Positions 1 through 7,189 of a stretch of 64,000 nucleotides of DNA are shown piece after piece. The position numbers and the translations under genes are program-made. Numbering within the stretch: the stretch's first letter is position 1; each line of letters starts with the position of its first letter. Below the pieces are notes generated by a model. The model did not search any database, had not been told where the DNA came from, and was given only the letters and a program-made list of their open reading frames with translations. This DNA comes from Streptomyces sp. TBY4 (GTDB taxonomy: Bacteria > Actinomycetota > Actinomycetes > Streptomycetales > Streptomycetaceae), in the NCBI RefSeq assembly GCF_024213195.1, contig NZ_JANAVF010000003.1, forward strand, positions 271,420-335,419. Reading direction: 5' to 3'.

Positions 1-475
1 GTTCCGGGTGGGTGGGGGCGAGGGTGTCCGCGGCGTCGATGATGTCGCCGGCGGCGGAGACCGAGCGCAGCAGCGACTGGATCTCGCGCACGACGCGCTT
101 GACGGTGGGCGCGCCCGAACCGGTGGCGGCCTGGCTGGTGCTGTTGCTGAGGACGGAACCTCCCTGGGTCTTCTTGATCTCGTCCATCCGGTCGGTGGCC
201 TCTCCCGCGCTGACGCTGCCGTCGGCCACCTGGCCGGCGAGATCCTGGAGAGCCTGTACCCGCTGGACCACGGCGGGGTTGCCGATCTTGGCCCGCTGAC
301 CGCTCATCAGCTGGGACAGCATCGGAGCCGACAGCCCGAGGACGGCAGCGAGGCGGGCCTGGTTCAAACCGAGGTCATCTATGAGCCGGCGGAAGAGCGC
401 GCCGAGCGGCTCCCCGTACCAACTCCGCTGGAGTTCCCTGGCTCTGGCGGTCGCCTCTTGCTGTACTGCGTCCAC
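1..475 (-). CDS. HTH DNA-binding protein, 3'-truncated by window edge
   Basis: The visible 158 codons encode a protein whose residues about 25-60 form a lambda-repressor-like helix-turn-helix (LNQARLAAVLGLSAPMLSQL followed by a MSGQRAKIGN turn). A linker follows with a helical segment around 75-100. It is probably a cytosolic transcription factor of the XRE type; the ligand and targets are unknown. The GTG start at 475 is chosen because GGGGAG lies 8 bases upstream (484-489) and no better start precedes it. It reads away from tRNA-Ala. The C-terminus lies outside the window, so any effector domain cannot be judged. Confidence 0.8.
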   Translation of the reverse strand, partial: MDAVQQEATARARELQRSWYGEPLGALFRRLIDDLGLNQARLAAVLGLSAPMLSQLMSGQRAKIGNPAVVQRVQALQDLAGQVADGSVSAGEATDRMDEIKKTQGGSVLSNSTSQAATGSGAPTVKRVVREIQSLLRSVSAAGDIIDAADTLAPTHPE

Positions 476-634
476 TCTTACTACTCCCCTTCGCTGGTGC
501 GAACCTCGCGAGCATCTTACGGAGAGTGGTCGCGGGGCGGGAGTCCCTATCATTTTGCGGGATGAGGGGGTACACCCGGTACTCTGTCCTACGGAACGGT
601 CACTCCCTCCCGGGGGACGGCCGTGCCCGCGTCC

Positions 635-707
635 GGGGCCTTAGCTCAGTTGGTAGAGCGCTGCCTTTGCAAGGCAGATGTCAGGAGTTCGAATCTCCTA
701 GGCTCCA
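635..707 (+). tRNA. tRNA-Ala (anticodon TGC)
   Basis: A full cloverleaf can be folded by hand: 7-bp acceptor stem (GGGGCCT with AGGCTCC, one G-U), D-arm AGCTCAGTTGGTAGAGC, anticodon stem CTGCC/GGCAG with TGC at 668-670, and TTCGAAT T-loop. CCA is not encoded; the discriminator A at 707 is followed by CAT. Confidence 0.97.
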
Positions 708-714
708 CATCAAG

Positions 715-760
715 AAAACCCTGTCCGACCAGCGGAAACGCCGGTCGGACAGGGTTTTTT
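715..760 (+). terminator. Rho-independent terminator of tRNA-Ala
   Basis: A 16-bp arm AAAACCCTGTCCGACC pairs with GGTCGGACAGGGTTTT across a 12-base loop and runs into a six-T tract, eight bases after the tRNA end. Confidence 0.9.
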
Positions 761-788
761 CGTGTGGGTCCCCGTGGGTTCCCGCGGG

Positions 789-1667
789 TCAGCGGGGGTC
801 GGGGCGGCGGCACAGTTCGTGGAGCCGGGAGATGCGCCAGCCTTCGCCCAGGGGGGCGCCCCGGGGGGTGAGGAGGACGCCCGAGTTCGCCCGTACCGCC
901 GCCGTCAGCTGCGGGCCGCGCAGGTCCGGTGCGGCGGCGAGGGTCCGGGCGAGGGCCGTGACCGCGCGGTCGGCCCGGCGTACCGCGCAGGACTGGGCGT
1001 GGACGGCCCACACTTCGAGGCCCGCCGCGTCCGGGTCGAGGGAGCGGAAGGTGCCGAGCCCGCAGTCGGCGGGAATCAGCACCGGTCCGCGGGGCCCGGC
1101 CGCGCGGGCGAGGCGCAGGCAGAGCTCCTGGGGGGCCAGGACCGCGAGGACGTCGCGCTTGCCCCCGGACGGGGAAGGGGAGGGGGAGGGGAGGGGGGAA
1201 GCGGGCAGGCCGGCCGCGGCGGACTCCTCGCCGACCCGGCGGGCCAGCTCCGTCCACTGCGGGCTCCCGTCGTGCAGGATCCGGAGAGTGGCCGCCCCCA
1301 GTGCGGCCGCTCCCTCGACGATCAGGCCCGGCAGGGAGTCCCCGTCGGGGGACCAGCTGAGCTCGGTCGCCCCGGTCGTCCCGGTCGCCCCCGGCGGGAG
1401 GAAGGGCAGCAGGCAGGTCAGCCCCGCCGCCCCGTAGACCGCCTCCGCGATCCGGCCGCGGGCCGGGTCGCTGTGGCCGACCACCGCCGCGTAGCCGCCG
1501 GCCACGACCTCTTCCTCGACCCCCGCGGTCTCGTCGTGGACGCGCCAGTCGGCCGCCGCGGGGTGTTCGGCCTTCGCCCGCTCGATCCCTCCGAGGAGCA
1601 CCGCCCCCCAGGCGGCCCGGGGGCCGGTCAGCGGGGCGACGACCGCGACCTCCGGTCGCCTGTTCAT
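789..1667 (-). CDS. Periplasmic-binding-fold protein (type I, branched-chain amino-acid-binding-like), probably cytosolic
   Basis: The 292-residue protein starts EVAVVAPLTGPRAAWGAVLL, the usual first strand and helix of type I periplasmic-binding-like ligand domains, and continues with alternating strand/helix segments. No signal peptide or lipobox precedes the domain, so it probably acts inside the cell as a ligand sensor, not as an ABC-transporter receptor. A low-complexity Pro/Ser stretch (LPSPSPSPS) lies near residue 180. The ATG at 1667 is 2 bases after the stop of the 41-codon secreted-peptide gene, so the two are almost certainly cotranslated. No ABC permease genes are nearby. The ligand is unknown; the coupled peptide is one candidate. 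Confidence 0.7.
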   Translation of the reverse strand: MNRRPEVAVVAPLTGPRAAWGAVLLGGIERAKAEHPAAADWRVHDETAGVEEEVVAGGYAAVVGHSDPARGRIAEAVYGAAGLTCLLPFLPPGATGTTGATELSWSPDGDSLPGLIVEGAAALGAATLRILHDGSPQWTELARRVGEESAAAGLPASPLPSPSPSPSGGKRDVLAVLAPQELCLRLARAAGPRGPVLIPADCGLGTFRSLDPDAAGLEVWAVHAQSCAVRRADRAVTALARTLAAAPDLRGPQLTAAVRANSGVLLTPRGAPLGEGWRISRLHELCRRPDPR

Positions 1668-1669
1668 GG

Positions 1670-1795
1670 TCAGCCCCAGATGAAGGAGTCGGTCGACGCG
1701 GACGCCGGCTGCTCCGCCGCGAGCGCCGTGGGGGCTGCGCCGAAGACGAAGGCGGCGGCGATCACGGCGAGCAGAGCGGTACGGACACGAGACAT
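1670..1795 (-). CDS. Small secreted peptide, 41 residues
   Basis: The frame encodes an N-terminal SRVR positive patch, a hydrophobic core (ALLAVIAAAFVFGAA) and an ALA-A type signal-peptidase site. Cleavage would release a peptide of about 15-16 residues ending in DSFIWG. GGGGG lies 8-12 bases before the ATG. The gene opens the transcription unit with the binding-fold gene (gap TGA-CC-ATG) and is divergent from a LuxR-type regulator. The layout suggests an exported signal or sensor peptide; that role is inference. The sequence is too short to assign to a family, but the signal peptide, coupling and RBS make it a credible gene. Confidence 0.7.
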   Translation of the reverse strand: MSRVRTALLAVIAAAFVFGAAPTALAAEQPASASTDSFIWG

Positions 1796-2040
1796 GAAGA
1801 ACCCCCGGAAGAACGTGTGTTGTGGTGTGGAACCAGCATGCTGCGGGGGGTCCTGCGATGGCTACGGATGCGAAGTTCCGGGACCGGCCATGGCCAGGGG
1901 CGGACACGGCAGGAGGTCCGGCAACCCCTCCGACCTCCGCGGATGTCCGTATGCCGGACCCCGCTGGCCGTAGTGCGGACCCCTTCTTAGGATCGCGGGT
2001 GCGAACCGCGGGGGGCGGTCCGCCGAGGCGAGGGGGCGGT
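1796..2040. promoter_or_regulatory. Divergent promoter region with 9-bp inverted repeat
   Basis: This 245-bp gap separates the peptide operon from the LuxR gene. GGTCCGGCA at 1915-1923 and TGCCGGACC at 1952-1960 form a perfect inverted repeat with 28-bp spacing, a plausible operator. TTAGGAT at about 1987-1993 resembles a -10 element for the rightward gene and favours the start at 2041 over upstream starts. Confidence 0.45.
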
Positions 2041-3051
2041 GTGGACGTACGGGCCAAGGCGCAGGAGCTGTACCGGATCGCACTGGACGACGCGTCCTGG
2101 CGGCCGGAGCTGGTCACGGGCGAACGTGGTTGGACCGACCCGGAATTCGCGGAGGCCCTGCGCCTGCTCAACCGGCTCGGGCTGTTCGTCCCCTCGCCCG
2201 AGACGCGCAACGGCTGGACCGCGCTGGCCCCGGACACGGCGCTGCGCAACCTCCTGCTGGAGGAGGAGCAGCACACGGGGGCCCTGCTCTCGGCCGTGCA
2301 GCAGACCCGGGCCGCGCTCGCCCAGGTCGTCACCGATTTCCAGCCGGTGCACGCCCGGGAACTGTCCTCCGTACAGATGGAAGTGGTCACCGGCGCCGCC
2401 AACGTCTCGGCCGCGCTGGAGGACGCCTCGCAGCGGGTCGAGCACGAGGTGCTCTCCCTGCACCCGGGGCGGGCGCTGCCCGCCGAGATGATCGAAGCGG
2501 GGCTGGAGCGGGACCGGCTGGCGCTCGGCCGCGGGGTGCAGATCCGTACCATCCACCTCGGTTCGGCGGCCGCCGTGCCGCACATGAGCACCTACCTGCG
2601 CGGGCTGAACGCGGCAGGGGCCCAGGTGCGCACCGCGCACACCCTGCCCCTGCGGCTGATCGTGGTGGACCGCTCCCTGGCCATCGTCCCCGCTCCGGAA
2701 CCGGTGGACGGGGACATCGCCGCCGTCGTCCTGCGCGGGGAGACGCTGGTCGGCGTCCTGCGCGGGATCTTCGAGCACTGCTGGGAGGCCGCCAGTGTGC
2801 TGGGTGAGGCGGGCACCGCGGCGAGTGCGGCGGCCCCGGGCGGTGAGGGCGGCTGGCAGCCCACCGGCCGGCACCGCGAGCTGCTGCGGATGCTGGAGGG
2901 CGGGCTGACGGACGAGACGATGGCCCGCAAGCTCGGGGTGTCCGAGCGCACGGTCCGCCGTCTCGTCTCCGAGCTGACCGAACGGCTAGGCGCGGCCAGC
3001 CGGTTCCAGGCCGGTGTGTGCGCGGTCCGGCTCGGCTGGCTCGACGACTGA
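2041..3051 (+). CDS. LuxR-type transcriptional regulator with TrmB/PLD-like sensor half
   Basis: The 336-residue protein has an N-terminal winged-helix-like segment (residues about 5-60), a central region (about 65-245) resembling the TrmB/phospholipase-D-like regulator half, and a C-terminal LuxR helix-turn-helix (about 280-330) whose recognition region is MARKLGVSERTVRRLV. Proteins of this build in streptomycetes are usually orphan regulators. The GTG at 2041 is preferred because GAGGGGGCG precedes it and the likely -10 lies downstream of the longer alternatives. The gene is divergent from the secreted-peptide operon and its last 66 bases overlap the EamA gene tail to tail. Confidence 0.85.
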   Translation: MDVRAKAQELYRIALDDASWRPELVTGERGWTDPEFAEALRLLNRLGLFVPSPETRNGWTALAPDTALRNLLLEEEQHTGALLSAVQQTRAALAQVVTDFQPVHARELSSVQMEVVTGAANVSAALEDASQRVEHEVLSLHPGRALPAEMIEAGLERDRLALGRGVQIRTIHLGSAAAVPHMSTYLRGLNAAGAQVRTAHTLPLRLIVVDRSLAIVPAPEPVDGDIAAVVLRGETLVGVLRGIFEHCWEAASVLGEAGTAASAAAPGGEGGWQPTGRHRELLRMLEGGLTDETMARKLGVSERTVRRLVSELTERLGAASRFQAGVCAVRLGWLDD

Positions 3052-3993
3052 GGCGGTGGTGGCCCCGGTCGGGGCGGTCTCCTTCTCGGTGGCCGGGCCG
3101 GCGGCGGCCGTGCGGCCCCAGGCGGTGCCCGCGAGGACCAGCAGCGCGCCCGCCAGGCCGAGGAGTCCGGGCCGGTCCCCGGCCAGCGCGATGCCGAACA
3201 CGGCGGCCCACACGGGCTCCGTGCCGAGCAGGAGGCTGACCCGCGAGGGCGAGGTCCTGCGGACGGCCCACATCTGCGTGAAGAAGGCGAAGAGCGTGCA
3301 GAACACGGACAGGTAGACCAGCCAGAGCCAGTCCGAGACGTCGAACGCGGCGGCGGCCGCCCACGGGGTGCCTCCGGTGCCGGGCGCGAAGGACAGCAGG
3401 GCGAACACCGTGACCGCGCTGCCGAGCTGGACCGTGGTCATCGACATCGAGTCCGCGCCCTCGACGGACTTCATCCGCGACATCGCGAGGACGTGGACCG
3501 TACGGGCCAGGGCCGCGCCCAGCATCAGCAGGTCGCCGAGGGAGGGCGCGGTGAAGCCGGCCCCCTGGGTCAGCAGCAGGACGCCCGCCACCGACAGCCC
3601 GGCCGCCGCCATGAACGGGCGCGGCAGCGCGGTCCCGCGGATCCGGCTCTCCGCGATCGGGGTGAAGATCATCGTGAGGCTGATGATGAGCCCCGCGTTG
3701 GTCGCCGAGGTGTGCACCACCCCGTAGGTCTCCAGCAGGAAGATCCCCGCGAGGATCAGCCCGAGGACGCCCGCGCCGCGCACCTGTGCCCCGTTCAGCG
3801 CGCGGAGCTTGCGCCATCCGGCGATGACGAGCACGGGCAGCGCCACCGCGAACCGCAGCACCAGCACCGCCAGCACGGTCTGGGTGGTGGTGACGCCCTT
3901 GGCGGCCAGGTAGCTCGATCCCCACACCACTGCGACCAGCAGGACGGGCAGATCGGTCAGCCAGGCGCGGCGGGCCGCGGCGGTGGCGGTCAT
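2986..3993 (-). CDS. EamA/DMT-family transporter
   Basis: The 335-residue protein carries about ten hydrophobic segments arranged as two EamA repeats, beginning LPVLLVAVVWGSSYLAAKGV, with the typical second-half region TEPVWAAVFGIALAGDRPG. Family members are inner-membrane drug/metabolite transporters, often exporters of amino acids or analogues. It is the last gene of a three-gene leftward operon 47 bases after a 2OG dioxygenase, so export of the dioxygenase-derived metabolite is the likely role (inference). The soluble C-terminal tail of about 45 residues is rich in Glu, Thr and Ala. Confidence 0.9.
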   Translation of the reverse strand: MTATAAARRAWLTDLPVLLVAVVWGSSYLAAKGVTTTQTVLAVLVLRFAVALPVLVIAGWRKLRALNGAQVRGAGVLGLILAGIFLLETYGVVHTSATNAGLIISLTMIFTPIAESRIRGTALPRPFMAAAGLSVAGVLLLTQGAGFTAPSLGDLLMLGAALARTVHVLAMSRMKSVEGADSMSMTTVQLGSAVTVFALLSFAPGTGGTPWAAAAAFDVSDWLWLVYLSVFCTLFAFFTQMWAVRRTSPSRVSLLLGTEPVWAAVFGIALAGDRPGLLGLAGALLVLAGTAWGRTAAAGPATEKETAPTGATTASVVEPAEPDRAHTGLEPAGRA

Positions 3994-4040
3994 CGGGAGT
4001 ACTCCTACGGGGTGTGGGGGGAGGGCGGGAGCGGTCGGGC

Positions 4041-4775
4041 TCAGCGGGCGGTGTAGGCGATCACCAGGACGTCGCGGTGGGCCGCGGCCGTGGGGTCCAC
4101 CGGCTGCAGACCGGTCACCGAGTGCAGGGTCCGGCGGTCGTCGCCCAGCAGGAGGTCGCCGGGCTCGGTCAGGGTGGTGGTGAGCAGGTGCTCGCCGGCG
4201 TCGGTGTAGACGCCGCTCTCGCCGCCGGTGACGTTGGTGCGGCCGATCATCAGCGAGGTGATGAAGGTGACGCCGTCGCGGTGGCGGCCCTCGGGGGCCG
4301 GCTGCCCCTCCTGGTCGGCGGAGGAGATGATCCGGTACGGGTGGAGCTTGATGTTCCAGGTCTTCGTGCCGTCGACCGCCGTGAAGATCCGGCCCAGTTC
4401 GACCAGGACCGAGCGCAGGAGCTGGTCGCCGACGAAGGCGCCGGTCAGCGGGTCGAAGACGCGCTCCACACCGCCGTTGAGGGGGTTGACGTCCGTTTCC
4501 TGGCGGTAGGGCTCGTGCGGGAGCAGGCTGAGCTCGCCGGAGTCGGCGTCGAGTTCGAACTGGCCGTAGCGGCGGAAGCGGTAGGTGCCTCCGTCGGCCA
4601 TGTGCGTGTCGAGCGTCAGCTCGTCCCAGTGGGCGGCGAACCGGGCCCAGTCGGAGGAGTCGGCGTCGACCAGGTCGGAGAGGGCGCGGGAGGGCATCAG
4701 GTGCCCGCCGGATCCGGCGAGGGCGGCGGTGGCGTCGAGCGCGACGGGGTGCGTGGTGACGGCGGCAGTGGTCAT
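4041..4775 (-). CDS. 2-oxoglutarate/Fe(II)-dependent dioxygenase (amino-acid hydroxylase type)
   Basis: The 244-residue protein shows the His-x-Asp...His facial triad (H165, D167 in GRHRDG; H218 in TLHSVTGL) and a downstream Arg (R234) placed to bind 2-oxoglutarate. The overall sequence matches the 2OG-Fe_dioxy family that includes L-isoleucine 4-hydroxylase and related free-amino-acid hydroxylases. The expected reaction is hydroxylation or sulfoxidation of a free amino acid; the substrate cannot be read from the sequence. It lies between an argininosuccinate-synthase-like gene and an exporter on one strand with gaps of 44 and 47 bases. Confidence 0.88.
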   Translation of the reverse strand: MTTAAVTTHPVALDATAALAGSGGHLMPSRALSDLVDADSSDWARFAAHWDELTLDTHMADGGTYRFRRYGQFELDADSGELSLLPHEPYRQETDVNPLNGGVERVFDPLTGAFVGDQLLRSVLVELGRIFTAVDGTKTWNIKLHPYRIISSADQEGQPAPEGRHRDGVTFITSLMIGRTNVTGGESGVYTDAGEHLLTTTLTEPGDLLLGDDRRTLHSVTGLQPVDPTAAAHRDVLVIAYTAR

Positions 4776-4819
4776 GGAAGTGCTCCGTGGAAACGAGGAA
4801 GAACGGTAGGTACGGTGGA

Positions 4820-6025
4820 TCAGACGGCGGCGAGCAGGGAGTCGGCGCGGGCGAAGGGCGCGGACTCGGCTTCGATCGCCTGCTCTTCCCAGGCCTCGCG
4901 GTCGCGCAGGTAGAGCGGCTTGACCGCGGTGATGGCCCGCGTGTCAGCCCCGCCGGTCTGCAGCCGCCAGGTCACCGAGCCGGTGGTGCGGGCGGCGCAG
5001 GTGTCCATGAAGGCCTGGACGGTGAGCCGCAGGTCGCCGAACCAGCGGCCCTCCAGGGCCTCGCGGGTCCAGACCTGCTCCAGGTGGCGCTTCTCCCGGA
5101 TCAGTTCGGCGTCCAGGCAGGCGCTCTCGACGTGCCGGTAGCTGCTCAGCAGCAGGTAGGCGCCGGGCATCTCACGGATCTCCAGCACCTTCTCGCCGTG
5201 GTCGAGGTGCTCCAGGCCGGAGTAGCGGCCGAGACCGTAGGCGCCCACCCGGTGGTTGAGCTGGTCGATGAGGTCGGTGAGCGGCATCGGAACGCCGTCG
5301 ACGGCGACCGGGAGCCCGCGCTCGATGGAGACGGTCAGGGTCTCGGACTCGCCGGGCAGCGCGGTGGCGCGGCTCCAGGTGTACATGTCCTCGGGGACCG
5401 CGTGGCGCTCCGGGTCGTCCAGGATCCCGGACTCGAACTCGCGGCACCACAGGTTGGAGTCCCCGCTGACGATCCGGCCGGCGAGCAGGTCGATCCCCGC
5501 GGACCGCAGCTCGACGAGCTTCTCCTCGCGGGTGACCGGGTCGAGGTCGTACGGGCTGCCGAAGCTGCCCTCCCAGCCGAGCAGGGTCAGCGCGCCGTTG
5601 AGCCGGCGCAGGGTGTTCTGCGAGCGGTTCGCGGTGTGCAGGACGGTCTGGGCGCCGAGGGCGCGGGCCAGTTCGACCGCGCTGCGGGCGATGAGCGGGC
5701 GGCTGAGGGTGGAGCTGACCGGGTGGATGCCGAGGTAGACGGCCTGGGCGGCGATCGCGGGGGCGACGTACTGGCCGGCGAACTCCTCGCGCCGGTCGAG
5801 GATGTGGATGGTCGCGCCGAGCGCCTCCGCCACCTGACGCTTGTACTGGCTCGACTCGTCCTCGCCGATGTCGACGCTGACGGCGTGTACGTCGCGGACG
5901 CCCATGCGGCGCAGTCGCAGCAGCAGGTACGAGCTGTCGAGGCCGCCGCTGAACAGGGTGACGACGGGACGGTTCGGGTCCAGGGTGTCGAGCTGCGAGA
6001 AGGAACGTATGAGCGGGGACTGCAT
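4820..6025 (-). CDS. Argininosuccinate-synthase-like ATP-dependent ligase
   Basis: The 401-residue protein has the N-type ATP pyrophosphatase loop SGGLDSS near residue 28 and, at about 190-215, the ArgG-like stretch SGDSNLWCREFESGILDDPE. The family adenylates a carbonyl oxygen and condenses it with an amine (citrulline + aspartate in ArgG). The standalone context beside a 2OG dioxygenase and exporter, with no other arg genes, points to a specialised ligase and not to primary arginine synthesis (inference). The ATG at 6025 has GGAGAG just upstream; a GTG at 6052 lacks an RBS. First gene of the operon. Confidence 0.82.
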   Translation of the reverse strand: MQSPLIRSFSQLDTLDPNRPVVTLFSGGLDSSYLLLRLRRMGVRDVHAVSVDIGEDESSQYKRQVAEALGATIHILDRREEFAGQYVAPAIAAQAVYLGIHPVSSTLSRPLIARSAVELARALGAQTVLHTANRSQNTLRRLNGALTLLGWEGSFGSPYDLDPVTREEKLVELRSAGIDLLAGRIVSGDSNLWCREFESGILDDPERHAVPEDMYTWSRATALPGESETLTVSIERGLPVAVDGVPMPLTDLIDQLNHRVGAYGLGRYSGLEHLDHGEKVLEIREMPGAYLLLSSYRHVESACLDAELIREKRHLEQVWTREALEGRWFGDLRLTVQAFMDTCAARTTGSVTWRLQTGGADTRAITAVKPLYLRDREAWEEQAIEAESAPFARADSLLAAV

Positions 6026-6281
6026 GGTCTCTCCAACCTTGGCGCGGATCACAAGAGAGGAGATTTCCCTGCCGCGGACTTCCGGACCATGGATTCCGGC
6101 CTTCCGCGCCCGGCCATGACCGGTCCCGGACGCGGAACGTCAGATGGGCCGTCCGGTGGGCCGGCGCCGTGGCTCGGTGTCGGAAAACCGCGAGCTGAGC
6201 CGTGTGCCGCCCGGTTAGAGTCCGCTGTCCGTCGAGTGATGTGACGGGGCTTGAGAAGTCGTACGGCTGAGGAGAGTTCGG

Positions 6282-7100
6282 ATGACCGTGGAAGCGAAGA
6301 GCACCGAGAAGGCCCTGCGGCTGCGGGAGCTGGGCGAGTCGCTGCTCGTCCTGCCCAACGCCTGGGACGCGGGCAGCGCGGCGGTGATCGAGTCGGCCGG
6401 GGCGCCGGCCATTGCCACCACCAGTGGTGGTGTGGCCTGGGGGATCGGGCGGGGGGACGGGCAGCACGCGACGGGGCCGGAGATGCTGGCGGCGGCCGCG
6501 CGGATCGTGGCGGCCGTGGACGTCCCGGTCACCGTGGACATCGAGGGCGGCTACGAGGACCTCGGGGCCACCGTGCGCGAGGTGGTGGCGCTGGGCGCCG
6601 TCGGGATCAACCTGGAGGACTCGAAGGCGTCCGACGGAACCCTCCGCACCGCCTCCGAGCAGGCCGAACGGATCCGTACCGCCCGAGCCGCAGCCGCCGG
6701 GGCCGGGCTGCCGGAGCTGGTGATCAACGCCCGTACCGACGTCTTCCTGTTCGGGATCGGCGAGGAGTCCGGCCGCCTCGCCGACGTACTGGCGCGGGTG
6801 GAGGCGTACGCCGCCGCCGGGGCGGACGGGATCTTCGTGCCCGGGCTGCTGGACCTGGAGGCCCTGGGCGAGATCGCGCGGGGCCCGCTGCCGGTCAACG
6901 CCATGGCCGGTCCGGGCGGCCCGTCCGTCGCCGAGCTGGCGAAGGCCGGGGTGCGCCGGGTCAGTGTCGGGACCGGTGTGGCGCAGGCGGCGTACTCGGC
7001 GGCCCGTGCCGCTGCGGTCGAGGTGCTGGAGCAGGGGACGTACGGGGCGCTCGAAGGGGCGGTCGACTACGGCACGCTCAACGGTCTCTTCGTGAAGTAG
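6282..7100 (+). CDS. Isocitrate lyase/PEP mutase-family enzyme
   Basis: The 272-residue cytosolic TIM-barrel protein begins LLVLPNAWDAGSAAVIESAG and contains VDIEGGY, GINLEDS and INARTDVF, the metal- and substrate-binding strands of the PEP mutase/isocitrate lyase superfamily. The catalytic Cys motif of isocitrate lyases (KKCGH) is absent, so it is more like the oxaloacetate-hydrolase or 2-methylisocitrate-lyase-like members common in actinobacteria. The actual substrate is unknown. It is transcribed alone; the ATG follows GAGGAGAG at 6269-6276. Confidence 0.85.
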   Translation: MTVEAKSTEKALRLRELGESLLVLPNAWDAGSAAVIESAGAPAIATTSGGVAWGIGRGDGQHATGPEMLAAAARIVAAVDVPVTVDIEGGYEDLGATVREVVALGAVGINLEDSKASDGTLRTASEQAERIRTARAAAAGAGLPELVINARTDVFLFGIGEESGRLADVLARVEAYAAAGADGIFVPGLLDLEALGEIARGPLPVNAMAGPGGPSVAELAKAGVRRVSVGTGVAQAAYSAARAAAVEVLEQGTYGALEGAVDYGTLNGLFVK

Positions 7101-7118
7101 GGACCGGGACATGCACGT

Positions 7119-7145
7119 GGGCCGCTCCGGGGTGCGGAGCGGCCC
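7119..7145 (+). terminator. Probable terminator after the PEP-mutase-like gene
   Basis: GGGCCGCTCC pairs with GGAGCGGCCC across a 7-base loop, 18 bases after the stop codon. There is no T-run, as is common in streptomycetes. Confidence 0.6.
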
Positions 7146-7162
7146 TTGGCGTTCTGCCCCGA

Positions 7163-7178
7163 TGTTTCACGTGAAACA
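7163..7178. other. parS: parS centromere site
   Basis: A perfect 16-bp palindrome identical to the parS consensus bound by ParB. It sits between two convergent genes, and the complementarity extends to 13-bp arms (7158-7183), so the same sequence may also act as a hairpin terminator for both flanking genes. Streptomyces parS sites cluster around oriC. Confidence 0.93.
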
Positions 7179-7189
7179 TCGGGCGGGAG

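Noticed and set aside
4820..6025. Primary argG
   Set aside because: Shorter and divergent in the citrulline-binding region, and placed with a dioxygenase and exporter rather than other arg genes; kept as ArgG-like.
4787..6244. A 485-codon rightward open frame opposite the ArgG-like gene
   Set aside because: Val/Gly/Asp-rich antisense shadow with no domain motifs; the leftward frame has the SGGLDSS loop and an RBS.
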